From assembly GCF_034479515.1 (NCBI RefSeq), contig NZ_CP140152.1:5952001-6016000 (forward strand): a DNA stretch of 64,000 nt. Direction: 5' to 3'. Of this stretch, positions 53,565-63,262 are shown piece by piece. How positions within the stretch are numbered: position 1 is the stretch's first letter; the number at the start of each line of letters is the position of its first letter. This stretch comes from Duganella zoogloeoides. Its GTDB lineage: Bacteria; Pseudomonadota; Gammaproteobacteria; Burkholderiales; Burkholderiaceae_D. The position numbers and the translations under genes are program-made. The notes under the pieces are model-generated. The model saw nothing but the letters and a program-made list of their open reading frames with translations. It searched no databases and was not told the DNA's origin.

Positions 53565-55820
53565 TTAAAGCGCCGCGCGCAGCGTCACCACCACGTTGCG
53601 CGGATCGCCGTAGTAGTAGGCCAGGCCGGTCGGTGCGAAGCGCTTGTAGTAGGTCTTGTCGGCCAGATTGTTGACGTTGACCTGCACCGAGTAACGGTCG
53701 TTGAAGCGGTAGCCGGCCATGGCGTTCAACACCGAGTAGCCGCCCTGGCGCGCGGTCAGGCCGCTGCCGGTGACGGTGGCGTCGCTCTGGATGTTGGCGC
53801 CACCACCCACGGTCCAGCCCTTGAGCAGGCCGCCCAGCCGGTAGTTGCTGAAGAAGCGCAGCTGGTGGCGCGGATCGATGGCGCGCAGCGGCTGGTTGGT
53901 GTTGGCGGCGGTATCGACCACGTACCTGGTGCGGGTGTTGGTGTAACCACCCTGGATGTTCCAGCCCGGCGCCAGCTCGCCCGACAGCTCCGCTTCCCAG
54001 CCTTCGCTCTCGGTCTTGCCGCCGGCAATGCGGCAGCGGCCGGTCGGGTTCGACGGCGCACAGGTCGCAGGTCCCGTCGAGTCTTCCACCGCGCGGCCCA
54101 CGTTGTTGATGCGGAACACGCCAGCCGACGCATTGAGCTTGCCGCCGAAGAATTCGCCCTTCAGGCCCGCTTCGTAGTCCTCGCCGGTGATGGGCTTGAG
54201 CATGTTGTTGTTGACGTCCTTGACGTTTTGCGGCGTGAAGATTTCGGTATAGCTGACGTAGGCGTTGAGCTTCTTGGTGATGTCGTACACCAGGCCGGCA
54301 AACGGCGTGGTCTGGCGCTCCACCTTGTAGCTGGTGGCGGGGGCGGCCGGGGCGCGGTACTCGTACCAGCTCAGGCGCACACCGGCGAGCGCCGTGAGCG
54401 AGTCCATCAGCGACAGGCTGGTGGTCGCATACACGCCCTGCTGCTGGACGAAGGTCGGCTTCAGCATGTTGATGGTGACCAGGTTGTTTTCCGGGTACGT
54501 GGCGTACGGGTCCCAGTTGCGGATATCGACATTATTGAGCGGGAACTGGTTGCCCAGGCCGGCCGTCGCGACGGTGCGCGTGCGCAGGGCTTCCGCGCCC
54601 ACCACCAGCTTGTGCTGGCGGCCCAACAGGGTGAACGGGCCGTTGGCGCTGAGCGAGTAGTTATCCTGCTGGCTGTCGTCGCCCGTGTATTGCGACGTGG
54701 TCACGCCGAACAGGTAATCGTCCTTGCTGCCAGCGGGGCGGGCGATGTACGACTGCTTGAAGCCGTTCGGGTCCATCTTCAGGTGCAGGTAGCCGGCGCT
54801 GGCCTTGGCGGTCCAGCCATTGTCGAAACGCTGCTCGAGCTCCACGAACGCCTGTTCGTTGGCGCGGTTCCAGCGGTTCCAGGCGGCGCCCAGGAACGTG
54901 TCGCGTGGCAGGTTCATCGACGAGCCATCGAGCTTGGCCGGCATGCCGCCCCACGAGCCGGTGGCATCGAGTTCGGTGCGCTGCAGGCTGGCGGTGAGCA
55001 GGGTGTCGGGCGACAGGTCCGCTTCCACCACGCCGTACAGCACTTGCCGGTCTTCCTTCATCGCCTTCTGGAAGCTATCCTTTTTTTCCTTGACGGCCAC
55101 CAGGCGCGCGCGCACGGTGCCGGCCTGGTTGAGGGCGCCCGAAATATCGCCTTCGGCGCGGCGCCGGTCCCACGAACCGAGTACGCCAGTGGCTGACGCC
55201 TGGAAGTCGCGCGTGGGACGCTTGCGCACCATGTTGACGGTGGCCGACGGATTGCCCGAACCGCGCAACATGCCCGAGGCGCCGCGCAGCACTTCCACGC
55301 GGTCGAGCACGGCCGCATCGGGCTGGGCGAAAGCCGAGCCGCCCTGGGTAATGGTCAAACCGTCGACCTGCATGGCGTCGATCTGGTAGCCGCGCGAGTG
55401 GTACGTGATGCGCTCGCTGTCGGTGTAATCGACCGCGATGCCGGGCGTGGCCAGCATCAGGTCGGTCAGGTTGAGCAGCGCGCGGTCTTCGATGAACTGG
55501 CGCGTGAGCACGGTGACCGGCTGCGGAATTTCACGCACCGATTCCAGGCCCTTGACGATCGACGTCTTGCGGCTGCCGAACGAACCCGAGTTTTCGGTGG
55601 TGACACGGTCGCTGGTGCCGGTGACGGTCACGCTGGGCAGCAGGGTATCGCGGTCGGCCTCCGCCCCGGCGGCTGCATCTGCCGGCGCTGGTGCGTCCGC
55701 AGCGTAGGCCAGCGGGAACGTAATGGCCGCACTCGCGCACAGCAGCGCCAGTCGGGCCGCCAGGCGCACGGGGCGCAGGACTGGGGTGGATGAAAAAGGT
55801 TTGTCTGCGCGGTGGAACAT
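53565..55820 (-). CDS. TonB-dependent siderophore receptor
   Basis: 751-residue outer-membrane receptor. A signal sequence ends around TFPLAYAADA. The plug has REIPQPVTVLTRQFIEDRAL, YHSRGYQIDAMQVDG and LDRVEVLRGASGMLRGSG; the barrel ends in VVVTLRAAL. The ATG at 55820 has AGGAG five bases upstream; a GTG one codon earlier is too close. A Fur-like site lies about 25 bases upstream. Siderophore unknown, of the FhuE/FpvA-like group. Confidence 0.92.
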   Translation of the reverse strand: MFHRADKPFSSTPVLRPVRLAARLALLCASAAITFPLAYAADAPAPADAAAGAEADRDTLLPSVTVTGTSDRVTTENSGSFGSRKTSIVKGLESVREIPQPVTVLTRQFIEDRALLNLTDLMLATPGIAVDYTDSERITYHSRGYQIDAMQVDGLTITQGGSAFAQPDAAVLDRVEVLRGASGMLRGSGNPSATVNMVRKRPTRDFQASATGVLGSWDRRRAEGDISGALNQAGTVRARLVAVKEKKDSFQKAMKEDRQVLYGVVEADLSPDTLLTASLQRTELDATGSWGGMPAKLDGSSMNLPRDTFLGAAWNRWNRANEQAFVELEQRFDNGWTAKASAGYLHLKMDPNGFKQSYIARPAGSKDDYLFGVTTSQYTGDDSQQDNYSLSANGPFTLLGRQHKLVVGAEALRTRTVATAGLGNQFPLNNVDIRNWDPYATYPENNLVTINMLKPTFVQQQGVYATTSLSLMDSLTALAGVRLSWYEYRAPAAPATSYKVERQTTPFAGLVYDITKKLNAYVSYTEIFTPQNVKDVNNNMLKPITGEDYEAGLKGEFFGGKLNASAGVFRINNVGRAVEDSTGPATCAPSNPTGRCRIAGGKTESEGWEAELSGELAPGWNIQGGYTNTRTRYVVDTAANTNQPLRAIDPRHQLRFFSNYRLGGLLKGWTVGGGANIQSDATVTGSGLTARQGGYSVLNAMAGYRFNDRYSVQVNVNNLADKTYYKRFAPTGLAYYYGDPRNVVVTLRAAL

Positions 55821-55846
55821 CACAACTCCTGAATGTTGAGTAATCT

Positions 55847-55865
55847 AAATGAGAATCACTCGCAA
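55847..55865. promoter_or_regulatory. Predicted Fur box
   Basis: AAATGAGAATCACTCGCAA upstream of the receptor start resembles the Fur consensus around the GAGAATCA core. Confidence 0.5.
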
Positions 55866-55933
55866 TTATAAATAGGAATTGTGACTACGTCTACGCTATT
55901 GGGCTGTAACCACCGGGCTATGTTGCAACCAAA

Positions 55934-57862
55934 CTAGTACCGCACGAACTTGGTTTCATCCGGCCCGGTGGACGCAAACTCCTGTTGCCGTGGCGCCGGG
56001 GCGTGGCGTGAGGCGGTTGACGGGCGGGGCTGCTGCCGGCTGGCGCCGTGGCTGCTGGAAGAGGCGGCGGTGCTTTTCAGGTTGCCCGCCACCCGGAAGA
56101 AACTCATTGCCTGTTGCAGTTCTTCGGCCTGGCTGCTCATCTGCTCGGCGGTGGAGGCCAGTTGTTCGGAGCCGGCGGCGTTTTGCTGGGTGGTCTGGCT
56201 CAGTTGGGCGATGGCGGAATTGATTTGCGCCAGGCCTGCCGATTGTTCTTCCGATGCCGACGTGATTTCCTGTACCAGGTCGGACGTCTTGCGAATATTG
56301 GGCACCATCGCGCCCAGCATCTGGCCGGCGTGCTCGGCCAGGCTGACACTGCTGGTAGCGACTTCGCCGATTTCCTGGGCGGCGATCTGGCTGCGTTCGG
56401 CCAGCTTGCGCACCTCGGCCGCCACCACCGCGAAGCCCTTGCCGTGCTCACCCGCGCGGGCCGCTTCGATGGCAGCGTTCAGCGCCAGCAAATTGGTCTG
56501 GTAGGCGATGTCGTCGATGATCAGCACCTTGGCGGCGATCTGCTTCATGGCCGTCACCGTCGAGCGCACGGCTTCGCCGCCTTCGGTGGCCTCCACCGCC
56601 GCGCGGCTGGCCATGGCGTCGGTCACCTTGGCGTTGTCGGTGTTTTGCGCTACCGACGCGGTCATCTGTTCGACCGAGGCCGAGGTCTCTTCCACGCCCG
56701 CGGCCTGTTCGCTGGCGGCTTGCGCCAGCGAGTTGGCGGTGGCGCTCACTTCTTCAGACGCGGCGGCCAGCCCTTCGGCATTCGCGTTCACTTCGGCGAC
56801 TACCTGTCCCAGCTTGGCCACGGTGGTGTTGGCGTATTTTTGCAGTTCGCCAAACGCGCCTTCGTACGGCTTGTCGATGGTTTGCGTGAGGTCGCCGTCG
56901 GACATCGCGCCCATCACCCGCACCACGTCCGCAATGCTGGCGCCGGTGGTGGCCGCCAGTTGATTGAGGCCGTCGCCCATGTCGCGCTGGAAGCCCTGCA
57001 AGCCGTTGAGATCCACGCGCGAATCGAAGTTGCCGCGATTGGCCGCCTCCACCACCGTGCGCTGGCCGTCGATCACCTGCTTGAGCTTGGCCACCATCTC
57101 TTTGACCGTCAGCAGCAGGCTGCCCTGGTCGCCGGGCCGGGTGACCACGTCGCTGGACAGGTCGCCATCGGAAATGCGCCGCAGCACCTGGGCCGCATAG
57201 GCAGGCTCGCCGCCGAGTCCACGCACCAGGCTGGCAGTGATGGCCCATGCCAGCCCGATCGCGATCACCACCGCGCCCACCACCAGTGCGATCACCGTGT
57301 TGCGCGTGCTGTCATAGTTGTCGGCCGCGTGCTGGCGGTCCTGTTCCATCAGCGTGGTCTGGTGCTTGACCAGGTTTTCCAGCGCCGCCAGGTAGCTGCT
57401 GTTGGCGACGAGGAACTGGTCCTTCATGTACTCGAGCGCGGCCTTCGGATCGTCCTTGATCAAGGCATACAGTTCGACATAGGCAGGATTGAGCGCATTG
57501 CTCTTGCTGGTGACCTCGCGGAACAGTTCGCGCCCCTTGTCGCTGGCCACCAGCTTGTCGAGGCGGGCCAGCGCTTCGGCCACCTTGACGCGGTTGGCTT
57601 CGGCAGTCGCCTTGTAGCGCTCGCGTTCCTCGTTGCTGGTGGCCAGCATCATGCTGCGTACCTGGCGGCCGTTGTCGATGGTGAGGGTGGCTGCTTCATT
57701 GGCCAGCATGACCTTCGGATAGCGGTCGTCCATCAGCAGGCTGACATCGTGATTCAAGGCCGCCATGCTGGTCAGGCTGACCGCTGACAGCGCCAGCAGT
57801 AACACCACCACCGCGCCGAAACCGATCGCCAGCCGTACCGCCACCTTCATGTTTGCAAACAT
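55934..57862 (-). CDS. Methyl-accepting chemotaxis protein
   Basis: 642 residues. One N-terminal membrane helix (about 8-30), a periplasmic four-helix-bundle sensor with [20 protein letters not shown], a second helix (about 192-212), HAMP-like repeats, and a signalling domain with [20 protein letters not shown] and [17 protein letters not shown]. The C-terminal Ser/Ala/Gln-rich linker ends [14 protein letters not shown]; it lacks a classic NWETF pentapeptide for CheR/CheB. The ATG at 57862 follows GGAGCGACT. Confidence 0.93.
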   Translation of the reverse strand: MFANMKVAVRLAIGFGAVVVLLLALSAVSLTSMAALNHDVSLLMDDRYPKVMLANEAATLTIDNGRQVRSMMLATSNEERERYKATAEANRVKVAEALARLDKLVASDKGRELFREVTSKSNALNPAYVELYALIKDDPKAALEYMKDQFLVANSSYLAALENLVKHQTTLMEQDRQHAADNYDSTRNTVIALVVGAVVIAIGLAWAITASLVRGLGGEPAYAAQVLRRISDGDLSSDVVTRPGDQGSLLLTVKEMVAKLKQVIDGQRTVVEAANRGNFDSRVDLNGLQGFQRDMGDGLNQLAATTGASIADVVRVMGAMSDGDLTQTIDKPYEGAFGELQKYANTTVAKLGQVVAEVNANAEGLAAASEEVSATANSLAQAASEQAAGVEETSASVEQMTASVAQNTDNAKVTDAMASRAAVEATEGGEAVRSTVTAMKQIAAKVLIIDDIAYQTNLLALNAAIEAARAGEHGKGFAVVAAEVRKLAERSQIAAQEIGEVATSSVSLAEHAGQMLGAMVPNIRKTSDLVQEITSASEEQSAGLAQINSAIAQLSQTTQQNAAGSEQLASTAEQMSSQAEELQQAMSFFRVAGNLKSTAASSSSHGASRQQPRPSTASRHAPAPRQQEFASTGPDETKFVRY

Positions 57863-58154
57863 AGTCGCTCCTGAAACGGATGTGCGCATGCCTGCCAGGG
57901 AAATGGCCGTGGCATGCAAGGGGAAAAGATAAGGAAATGGCCGCCAGCGCTGTTACAGCTAGCGGCATGCAAGGGGTGTTGGAGGGCGTTGTGTGGCGCG
58001 GCGCCGGGGCGCGCCGCCAGGTATTTCGCGGACAAGCCAACCACACGATCCATCGCAGCCCCATTCCGGAGGAACCGGAAGCCAAAGTCTGACATTGATC
58101 ATGTCATGGGGCTGCAATTGGTGGCAAGCGTTTTCACCACCGGTGTTGCGGCAG

Positions 58155-60533
58155 TCAGTGACTAGCTGAACGCAATGTGCGCGCGCGCCACGTCAGCAGG
58201 GCCAGGCCCAGCACCAGCATCAGCCAGGCGCCCGGCTCCGGCACCGGCGTCAGGGCGTCGCCGGCGCCCAGCACGTAGTTGAAGCCGTAGATGCCGCCGT
58301 TGAACGAGAAGCGCACCAGCAGGTCGAGCGTGCTGGTGTTGAACACGCCCAGGTCGAGCACGTTATCGGAGAAGAACAGCGCGGCCTGGTCCGGGCTGTT
58401 GAAGCTGCCTGCGTACAACTCGGTGGCGCCATTGCTGACCGAGAATTCGAAGTTGGCGGTATCGAATTCCGAAACGAACGGCAGTCCCAATCCCAGCAGC
58501 AAGTGGCGGCCAGCGGTAAACGGCACGCTGAACTGCGCCGTGGCGCTGAACGGGAAGAACATCGCGCCCATGGTGCCCGCGCCCAACAACTGGGCGTCGT
58601 CGAATGCTGCCGCGATGTTGGGCGAGGCCGTCAGCAAGGTGGACAGCGAAGCCGGATCGGGCAGCGCGCTGGCGTACGAGGAGACCATGCCGACGGCGGG
58701 ATCGGGCGTCCACGCGCCGTAGGCTGCGCCGCCGACATTGGCCGCGCTGTACGCCTCGGGCTGGTAGAACTCGGCCGGCTGGCCCGTGCCGGCGGTAGCC
58801 ACCACCGCGCCGCCCAGGCTGGCATCGCTGTAACTGCTGCGCGCCAGCACTTCGCCGCCGCGGAAGCTGGCCACCGCGTGGGCGCGCGCTTCGGGCGCCA
58901 GCAGCGACGCTGGCGGCAACGGCGGCGCCGGCATGCCAAGCGCGCGGGTGACCGAAGCCTGGGCGATGGCAGATCCCGCTTCGGTATTGCCAAAGCGGCC
59001 GCTGCCGGACATGGCGACCGCATCGGCGCTCGCATGCCAGGCCGATCGGGCATCGGCGCGCGCGGTGGCCGCCGCACCCGGGTTGAAGAAGGCGCCGCCG
59101 CCATTGGCGGTGGCGTTGGCCACCGCGCTGTAGCTGGAATCGACCGTGGCGCGCGCAATGCCGGCGCCACCCTCGTTGCCGCCGTACGCGCCGGTGGCCA
59201 GCGCGGTGCCGGTCACGCGGCCGTAGCCGGCCACGGTCACGGTGGCGTCGGCCGTGCCACCGCCGCCCGAAAAGGCGCCGATGCCGGGCAAGCCTGCCAG
59301 TGCGGTGCTGGTGGCGGCAATCACCGCGTTCCAGCTGCCGGCGGCCGGTGCGTTGCCTGCGAGCGAGACGGTGCTGGTGGCATTGCCGCCCGCGCCCGGT
59401 GCGCCCGATATCGGGTCGTTGAACGGGTTGCCGGCAGCGTTGCCACCGATGCCGCCGGTGGCGGTGCTGTTGACGCTGGCGTTGAGTGCGCCGCCCAGGC
59501 CGCTGGTAATGGTGGACGTGGCATTGCCGCCGCGCCCCGCATACGCGAACACGGTATCGCCGCCGGCGCCGCCGGTGGCGCTCTGCACCAGCGTCAGCGT
59601 GCCGGTGCTGCTGTTGAAGGCGCTGCTGGTGTTGGCGGCGGCATCGCCACCATTGCCGCCGTAGGCAAAGGGGGCGTTTTCAAAGTCGAGGTTGGCATGG
59701 CCGCCGGCGCCGCCGATGGCGCGCACTTCCTGGCTGTAGGAGGCCAGCGTGGCGTTGGGATTGCCGACGCCGGCATTGGCCGAGGCATTGCCGCCTGCAC
59801 CGCCGCTCGTGCCGTCGACATTGGCGGCGGCGCCCTGGCCGCCGGTGGCAATCGAACGCACGCTGGCCGCGCCGCTGCCCAGCGCGACCGTCGTGAGATT
59901 GCTGAGCGCCGCGCCGCCGGCTGCGCCGTTGAGTACGCCGGTGGAGCGGCCGCCCTGGCCGCCGGTCGCCTGCGCCGCGCCTTGCACGGCGCCGCTGCCC
60001 GAACTGATCAGCACGCCGTTAGCGAACGCTGTACCGCCGACACCGCCTGCCGCGCCGGCCCCGGTCTGGGCGCCGCTGCCCGGCTGGCCGGCATTGCCGC
60101 CCAGGCCGCCGTTGGCGGTGACCGCCAGGCTGGCGCCGGTTGCCGGCGCCGCCACCGTTAACTCGGCCGAGGTGTCGGCACCGGCGCCGCCCGCGCCGCC
60201 CGCGCCCCCGGTCTGACCGGTATTGCCATTGGCGCCGTTACCGCCCGCGCCGCCGGCGCCGCCATTGACCAGCAGGGTGTTGACCGGATCGGCACCAAAC
60301 AGCAGGTACGGGGCGGGCGGCGCGGCGCCGCCAGCGGTACCGGGCGCGCCCGGCGTGGTGCCTGCCAGGCCGCTGCTGCCAGGCGGCCCCTGGTAGATCA
60401 CGTCCACCGCCAGCGCGTTGCCGCACCAGGCCGCGCAGACCAGCGGAATCATGCGCAGGACGGTGCGCAGCCGGTACGATGAGATGGGGGAAATTGATGA
60501 AAGCGGCCGCAAAGCCGGATGGTGGTATGCCAT
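58155..60533 (-). CDS. Glycine/alanine-rich PEP-CTERM protein
   Basis: About 792 residues from the ATG at 60533, which has GGGAGG five bases upstream; the frame is open to 60602. A signal peptide is followed by a collagen-like Gly-rich part (GAGGAGGNGANGNTGQTGG) and several hundred residues of Gly/Ala/Thr/Asn-rich low-complexity repeats with phrases such as ATGGAGGD and ATGGQG. A less repetitive C-terminal domain (about 600-760) precedes the sorting signal VPEPGAWLMLVLGLALLTWR. It is likely a secreted matrix or surface protein processed by an exosortase. Confidence 0.85.
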   Translation of the reverse strand: MAYHHPALRPLSSISPISSYRLRTVLRMIPLVCAAWCGNALAVDVIYQGPPGSSGLAGTTPGAPGTAGGAAPPAPYLLFGADPVNTLLVNGGAGGAGGNGANGNTGQTGGAGGAGGAGADTSAELTVAAPATGASLAVTANGGLGGNAGQPGSGAQTGAGAAGGVGGTAFANGVLISSGSGAVQGAAQATGGQGGRSTGVLNGAAGGAALSNLTTVALGSGAASVRSIATGGQGAAANVDGTSGGAGGNASANAGVGNPNATLASYSQEVRAIGGAGGHANLDFENAPFAYGGNGGDAAANTSSAFNSSTGTLTLVQSATGGAGGDTVFAYAGRGGNATSTITSGLGGALNASVNSTATGGIGGNAAGNPFNDPISGAPGAGGNATSTVSLAGNAPAAGSWNAVIAATSTALAGLPGIGAFSGGGGTADATVTVAGYGRVTGTALATGAYGGNEGGAGIARATVDSSYSAVANATANGGGAFFNPGAAATARADARSAWHASADAVAMSGSGRFGNTEAGSAIAQASVTRALGMPAPPLPPASLLAPEARAHAVASFRGGEVLARSSYSDASLGGAVVATAGTGQPAEFYQPEAYSAANVGGAAYGAWTPDPAVGMVSSYASALPDPASLSTLLTASPNIAAAFDDAQLLGAGTMGAMFFPFSATAQFSVPFTAGRHLLLGLGLPFVSEFDTANFEFSVSNGATELYAGSFNSPDQAALFFSDNVLDLGVFNTSTLDLLVRFSFNGGIYGFNYVLGAGDALTPVPEPGAWLMLVLGLALLTWRARTLRSASH

Positions 60534-60689
60534 GGTTGCCTCCCTGAAGTAGGGAGGCTTTGCACCGATGCCGTTGCAATCGCATGCCAGCCGCCCGTGC
60601 AAGCATTGTAATGAACGTTCTTTATTTATCTACTCTTTATTGCATCAAAATCCGCTGGCAGGATCGTAAAACAACGTTGTGCAAAAATG

Positions 60690-60716
60690 AAAAAGCCCCG
60701 CCGGTACCGGCGGGGC
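60690..60716 (-). terminator. Terminator of the siderophore receptor gene
   Basis: Perfect 11-bp stem GCCCCGCCGGT/ACCGGCGGGGC (60695-60716) with essentially no loop beyond the TA, followed by five U residues on the minus strand. The receptor stop is 28 bases upstream. Confidence 0.85.
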
Positions 60717-60743
60717 TCTGGGTCTGCCAAGGCAGCGCGCTGC

Positions 60744-63101
60744 TTAGAACTTGATATTGGCCGTCAGGCTGCCCGAACGCGGCTGGCCCGGGGTGTAGCG
60801 GTAACCCGATTTGTTGATCGCGCCCACGTATTCCTTGTCCGTGATGTTATACACGTTCAGGCGCAGGTCGATGTGCTTGTTGAGCGCATAGCTGGCCATG
60901 GCGTCGGCCACCCAGTACGACTCGACATAGGCCGGGGTGCCGATCGCACCGTCGGTGCCGCGCAGCAGCTTGCCGCTGTAGCGGGCGCCGCCGCCGACGG
61001 TCAGGCCGAACGGCAGCGTGTACGAGGTCCACGACGTGAATGCCTGTTTCGGCGTGTAGGCCAGCGAGTTCTCGCCGTTGGCGGTGACCAGGCGGCCCGA
61101 GTCGATCTTGGTGGTCATGCGGGTGTAACCTGCGCTCACCAGCCAGCCACGGGCCAGTTCCCCCGTTACGCCCAGTTCGATACCCTGCACGCGCTTCTTG
61201 CCGTTCTGGTAGAACACGGCGGCATTGGTCGGATCGACTTCCACTTCGTTCTTGACTTCGGTACGGTACAGCGCGGCCGACAGCGACAGCTTTTGCTGCA
61301 GCAAGTCCCACTTGCCGCCGAGTTCATAGTTGGTGGTGGACTGCGGCTCGTTGTTGACGTTGGCAGCGTTGCCATTGGCCGCACTGAGCGTGAAGTTGGT
61401 GCCGCCCGGTGGCGATTTCGAGGTGGCTACCAGGCCGTACACGCTGCTCTCCGGCGTGACCTTGTACAGCGCCGACAGCTTGCCGTTATACAGCGTGTCG
61501 GTGTCCTTGAGCGTGGTGGGCAGGCGCGTGCCGACCGGGATGACCTGGGTGCCGGAAGTCACTGCACCTTGCAGCGCGATCGAATTGTAGGTGGTGCTGT
61601 AGTGGTCCACGCGCACGCCGCCGTTGATGATCCAGTCGCCGAACTTGGCGGTATCGAACACGTACAGGGCCTGGGTGTCGGTGCTGCCTTCGGCCTGGGC
61701 GCCGTTGCGGGCGATGGCCACGTTTTGCGGCGCCGATGGATTTGGGTGGTAGATGCTGGTGCGCGTCAACAGGTCCGTACCGGCAGGGACGGTGCCGGCA
61801 AGCGTGTAGTTGTATTGTTTCTCATTGATGAACTCGAGACCGGCCACCAGCGTGTGCTTGACGGCGCCGGTGCCGAATTCGGCCGTGGCGGTGGTCTGGT
61901 TGGTCAGCACCTTGTTGGTCTGGTCCTTGAAGGTCATGTTGGTACGGCGCATCTCCCAGGCATTGGGATCGGTGCCAATGTTGACCAGGTTGGCGGACGT
62001 GGCCATGAACGCGGTCAGCAGGTAGTTCTGCTTGTTACGGCCGTAGCGCGTGGTGTTCTGCAGCTTGATGCCGCCGGCGGTGTCATGCTCGATGCGCGCG
62101 GTGAACTGGTCGGCGGTGACGTTGTCGTGGTCGAGCACGGAACCGTAGAAGTTGCGCGAGCGTACCGGCGCAGCGGTTTCCAGCGGCGCCAGGCGCAAGC
62201 GGTCGAGCCGCGCCGCTTCGCGCGAGGCGGCGGTGGTGCCCACCGCCAGGTACGGCGGAGTGTAGCCGGGCAGGCCGATGGTCAGCACGCCGCCGTCGGG
62301 AATATTGTCTTGCTTGACGTGCAAGAAGTTCAGGTAGAAGCGGGTAGGACCGTTCAGGCCGAACGCGGCCGATGGCGCCACGGCCCAGCGCTTGTTCTTG
62401 ATCATGTCGCGGGCCGGGTTTTCGCTATCCTGGTCCAGCACGTTGAGGCGGAAGGCGATGCCGCTGTCGGCGTCGATCACTTTGTTCAGGTCGGCGGTAC
62501 CACGGCGTTGCTTGCCGCTGCCTACGGTGACGGAACCGAGGTACGCGTCTTCCAGCTGCGGACGCTTGCTGACCAGGTTGATCGAACCGGTCGGCGCGCT
62601 GCGGCCGTTGTCGGTGCCGGCCGGGCCCTTGAGGACGTCGATCTGCTCGATGTTGAAGATGTCGCGGGTGATCGAACCGACGTCGCGCACGCCGTCCACG
62701 TAGATGCTGCCCGAGGTGTCGAAGCCGCGCATGAAGATGGCGTCGCCGGTGTTGGTGTTGCCGTTTTCACCGAGGAAGAACGCGCCCACGCCCGGGGTGT
62801 TGCGCAGCGCTTCGGTCAGCGAGACTGCGCCTTGCTGTTCGATCAGTTCCTTCTTGATCACGGTGATGGTCTGGGCGGTATCGACCAGCTTTTCGGTGTA
62901 CTTGGCCGAGACGGCGCGGTCAGCCTTGAAGGTGTCTTCGGCCGCGCCTTGCACCTTGACTTCGGACAGGGTTTGCGGGGTCTGGGCTTGCTCATCGGCG
63001 GCGGCAACGGCGTGCGCTGCCACCGGCAGCAGCATCGCGGCCAGGGCGGCGCTCATGTGTTGGTTGAAACGGGACTGCGCGTGCTTGCGGCTCTTGATCA
63101 T
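60744..63101 (-). CDS. TonB-dependent catecholate-type siderophore receptor (Fiu-like)
   Basis: 785-residue outer-membrane receptor. The signal ends near HAVAAADE; the TonB box region is LSEVKVQG. The plug has DTAQTITVIKKELIEQQGAV, TPGVGAFFLGENGNTNTGD and IFMRGFDTSGSIYVDGVRD; the barrel ends in GSLTANIKF with the terminal Phe. The sequence style fits the Fiu/catecholate group. A weak Fur-like site lies about 100 bases upstream and a strong terminator downstream. Confidence 0.93.
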   Translation of the reverse strand: MIKSRKHAQSRFNQHMSAALAAMLLPVAAHAVAAADEQAQTPQTLSEVKVQGAAEDTFKADRAVSAKYTEKLVDTAQTITVIKKELIEQQGAVSLTEALRNTPGVGAFFLGENGNTNTGDAIFMRGFDTSGSIYVDGVRDVGSITRDIFNIEQIDVLKGPAGTDNGRSAPTGSINLVSKRPQLEDAYLGSVTVGSGKQRRGTADLNKVIDADSGIAFRLNVLDQDSENPARDMIKNKRWAVAPSAAFGLNGPTRFYLNFLHVKQDNIPDGGVLTIGLPGYTPPYLAVGTTAASREAARLDRLRLAPLETAAPVRSRNFYGSVLDHDNVTADQFTARIEHDTAGGIKLQNTTRYGRNKQNYLLTAFMATSANLVNIGTDPNAWEMRRTNMTFKDQTNKVLTNQTTATAEFGTGAVKHTLVAGLEFINEKQYNYTLAGTVPAGTDLLTRTSIYHPNPSAPQNVAIARNGAQAEGSTDTQALYVFDTAKFGDWIINGGVRVDHYSTTYNSIALQGAVTSGTQVIPVGTRLPTTLKDTDTLYNGKLSALYKVTPESSVYGLVATSKSPPGGTNFTLSAANGNAANVNNEPQSTTNYELGGKWDLLQQKLSLSAALYRTEVKNEVEVDPTNAAVFYQNGKKRVQGIELGVTGELARGWLVSAGYTRMTTKIDSGRLVTANGENSLAYTPKQAFTSWTSYTLPFGLTVGGGARYSGKLLRGTDGAIGTPAYVESYWVADAMASYALNKHIDLRLNVYNITDKEYVGAINKSGYRYTPGQPRSGSLTANIKF

Positions 63102-63198
63102 TACGGTATCTCTCGTTCGGATAGGTAGGACGGCTCGAATGCCGGTTGTTATTCGATTAATCCGTGAGATTGTAACGATGGCGCCGCACTTCGTAAAT

Positions 63199-63218
63199 GC
63201 GAATTGTTATCAATATCG
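63199..63218. promoter_or_regulatory. Possible Fur site
   Basis: GCGAATTGTTATCAATATCG upstream of the receptor gene has partial Fur-consensus similarity; weaker than the other two. Confidence 0.35.
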
Positions 63219-63262
63219 TTTACGTGTGGTATTTCTGCAAATGCAGGTGCGTTTTCTTTCTG

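Noticed and set aside
58503..60161. 552-codon Gly/Arg/Ala-rich plus-strand frame
   Set aside because: It is the mirror of the Gly-rich PEP-CTERM gene; no ribosome site and no recognisable domain.
60687..63128. 813-codon plus-strand frame
   Set aside because: It lies exactly opposite a well-supported TonB receptor and has shadow-like composition.
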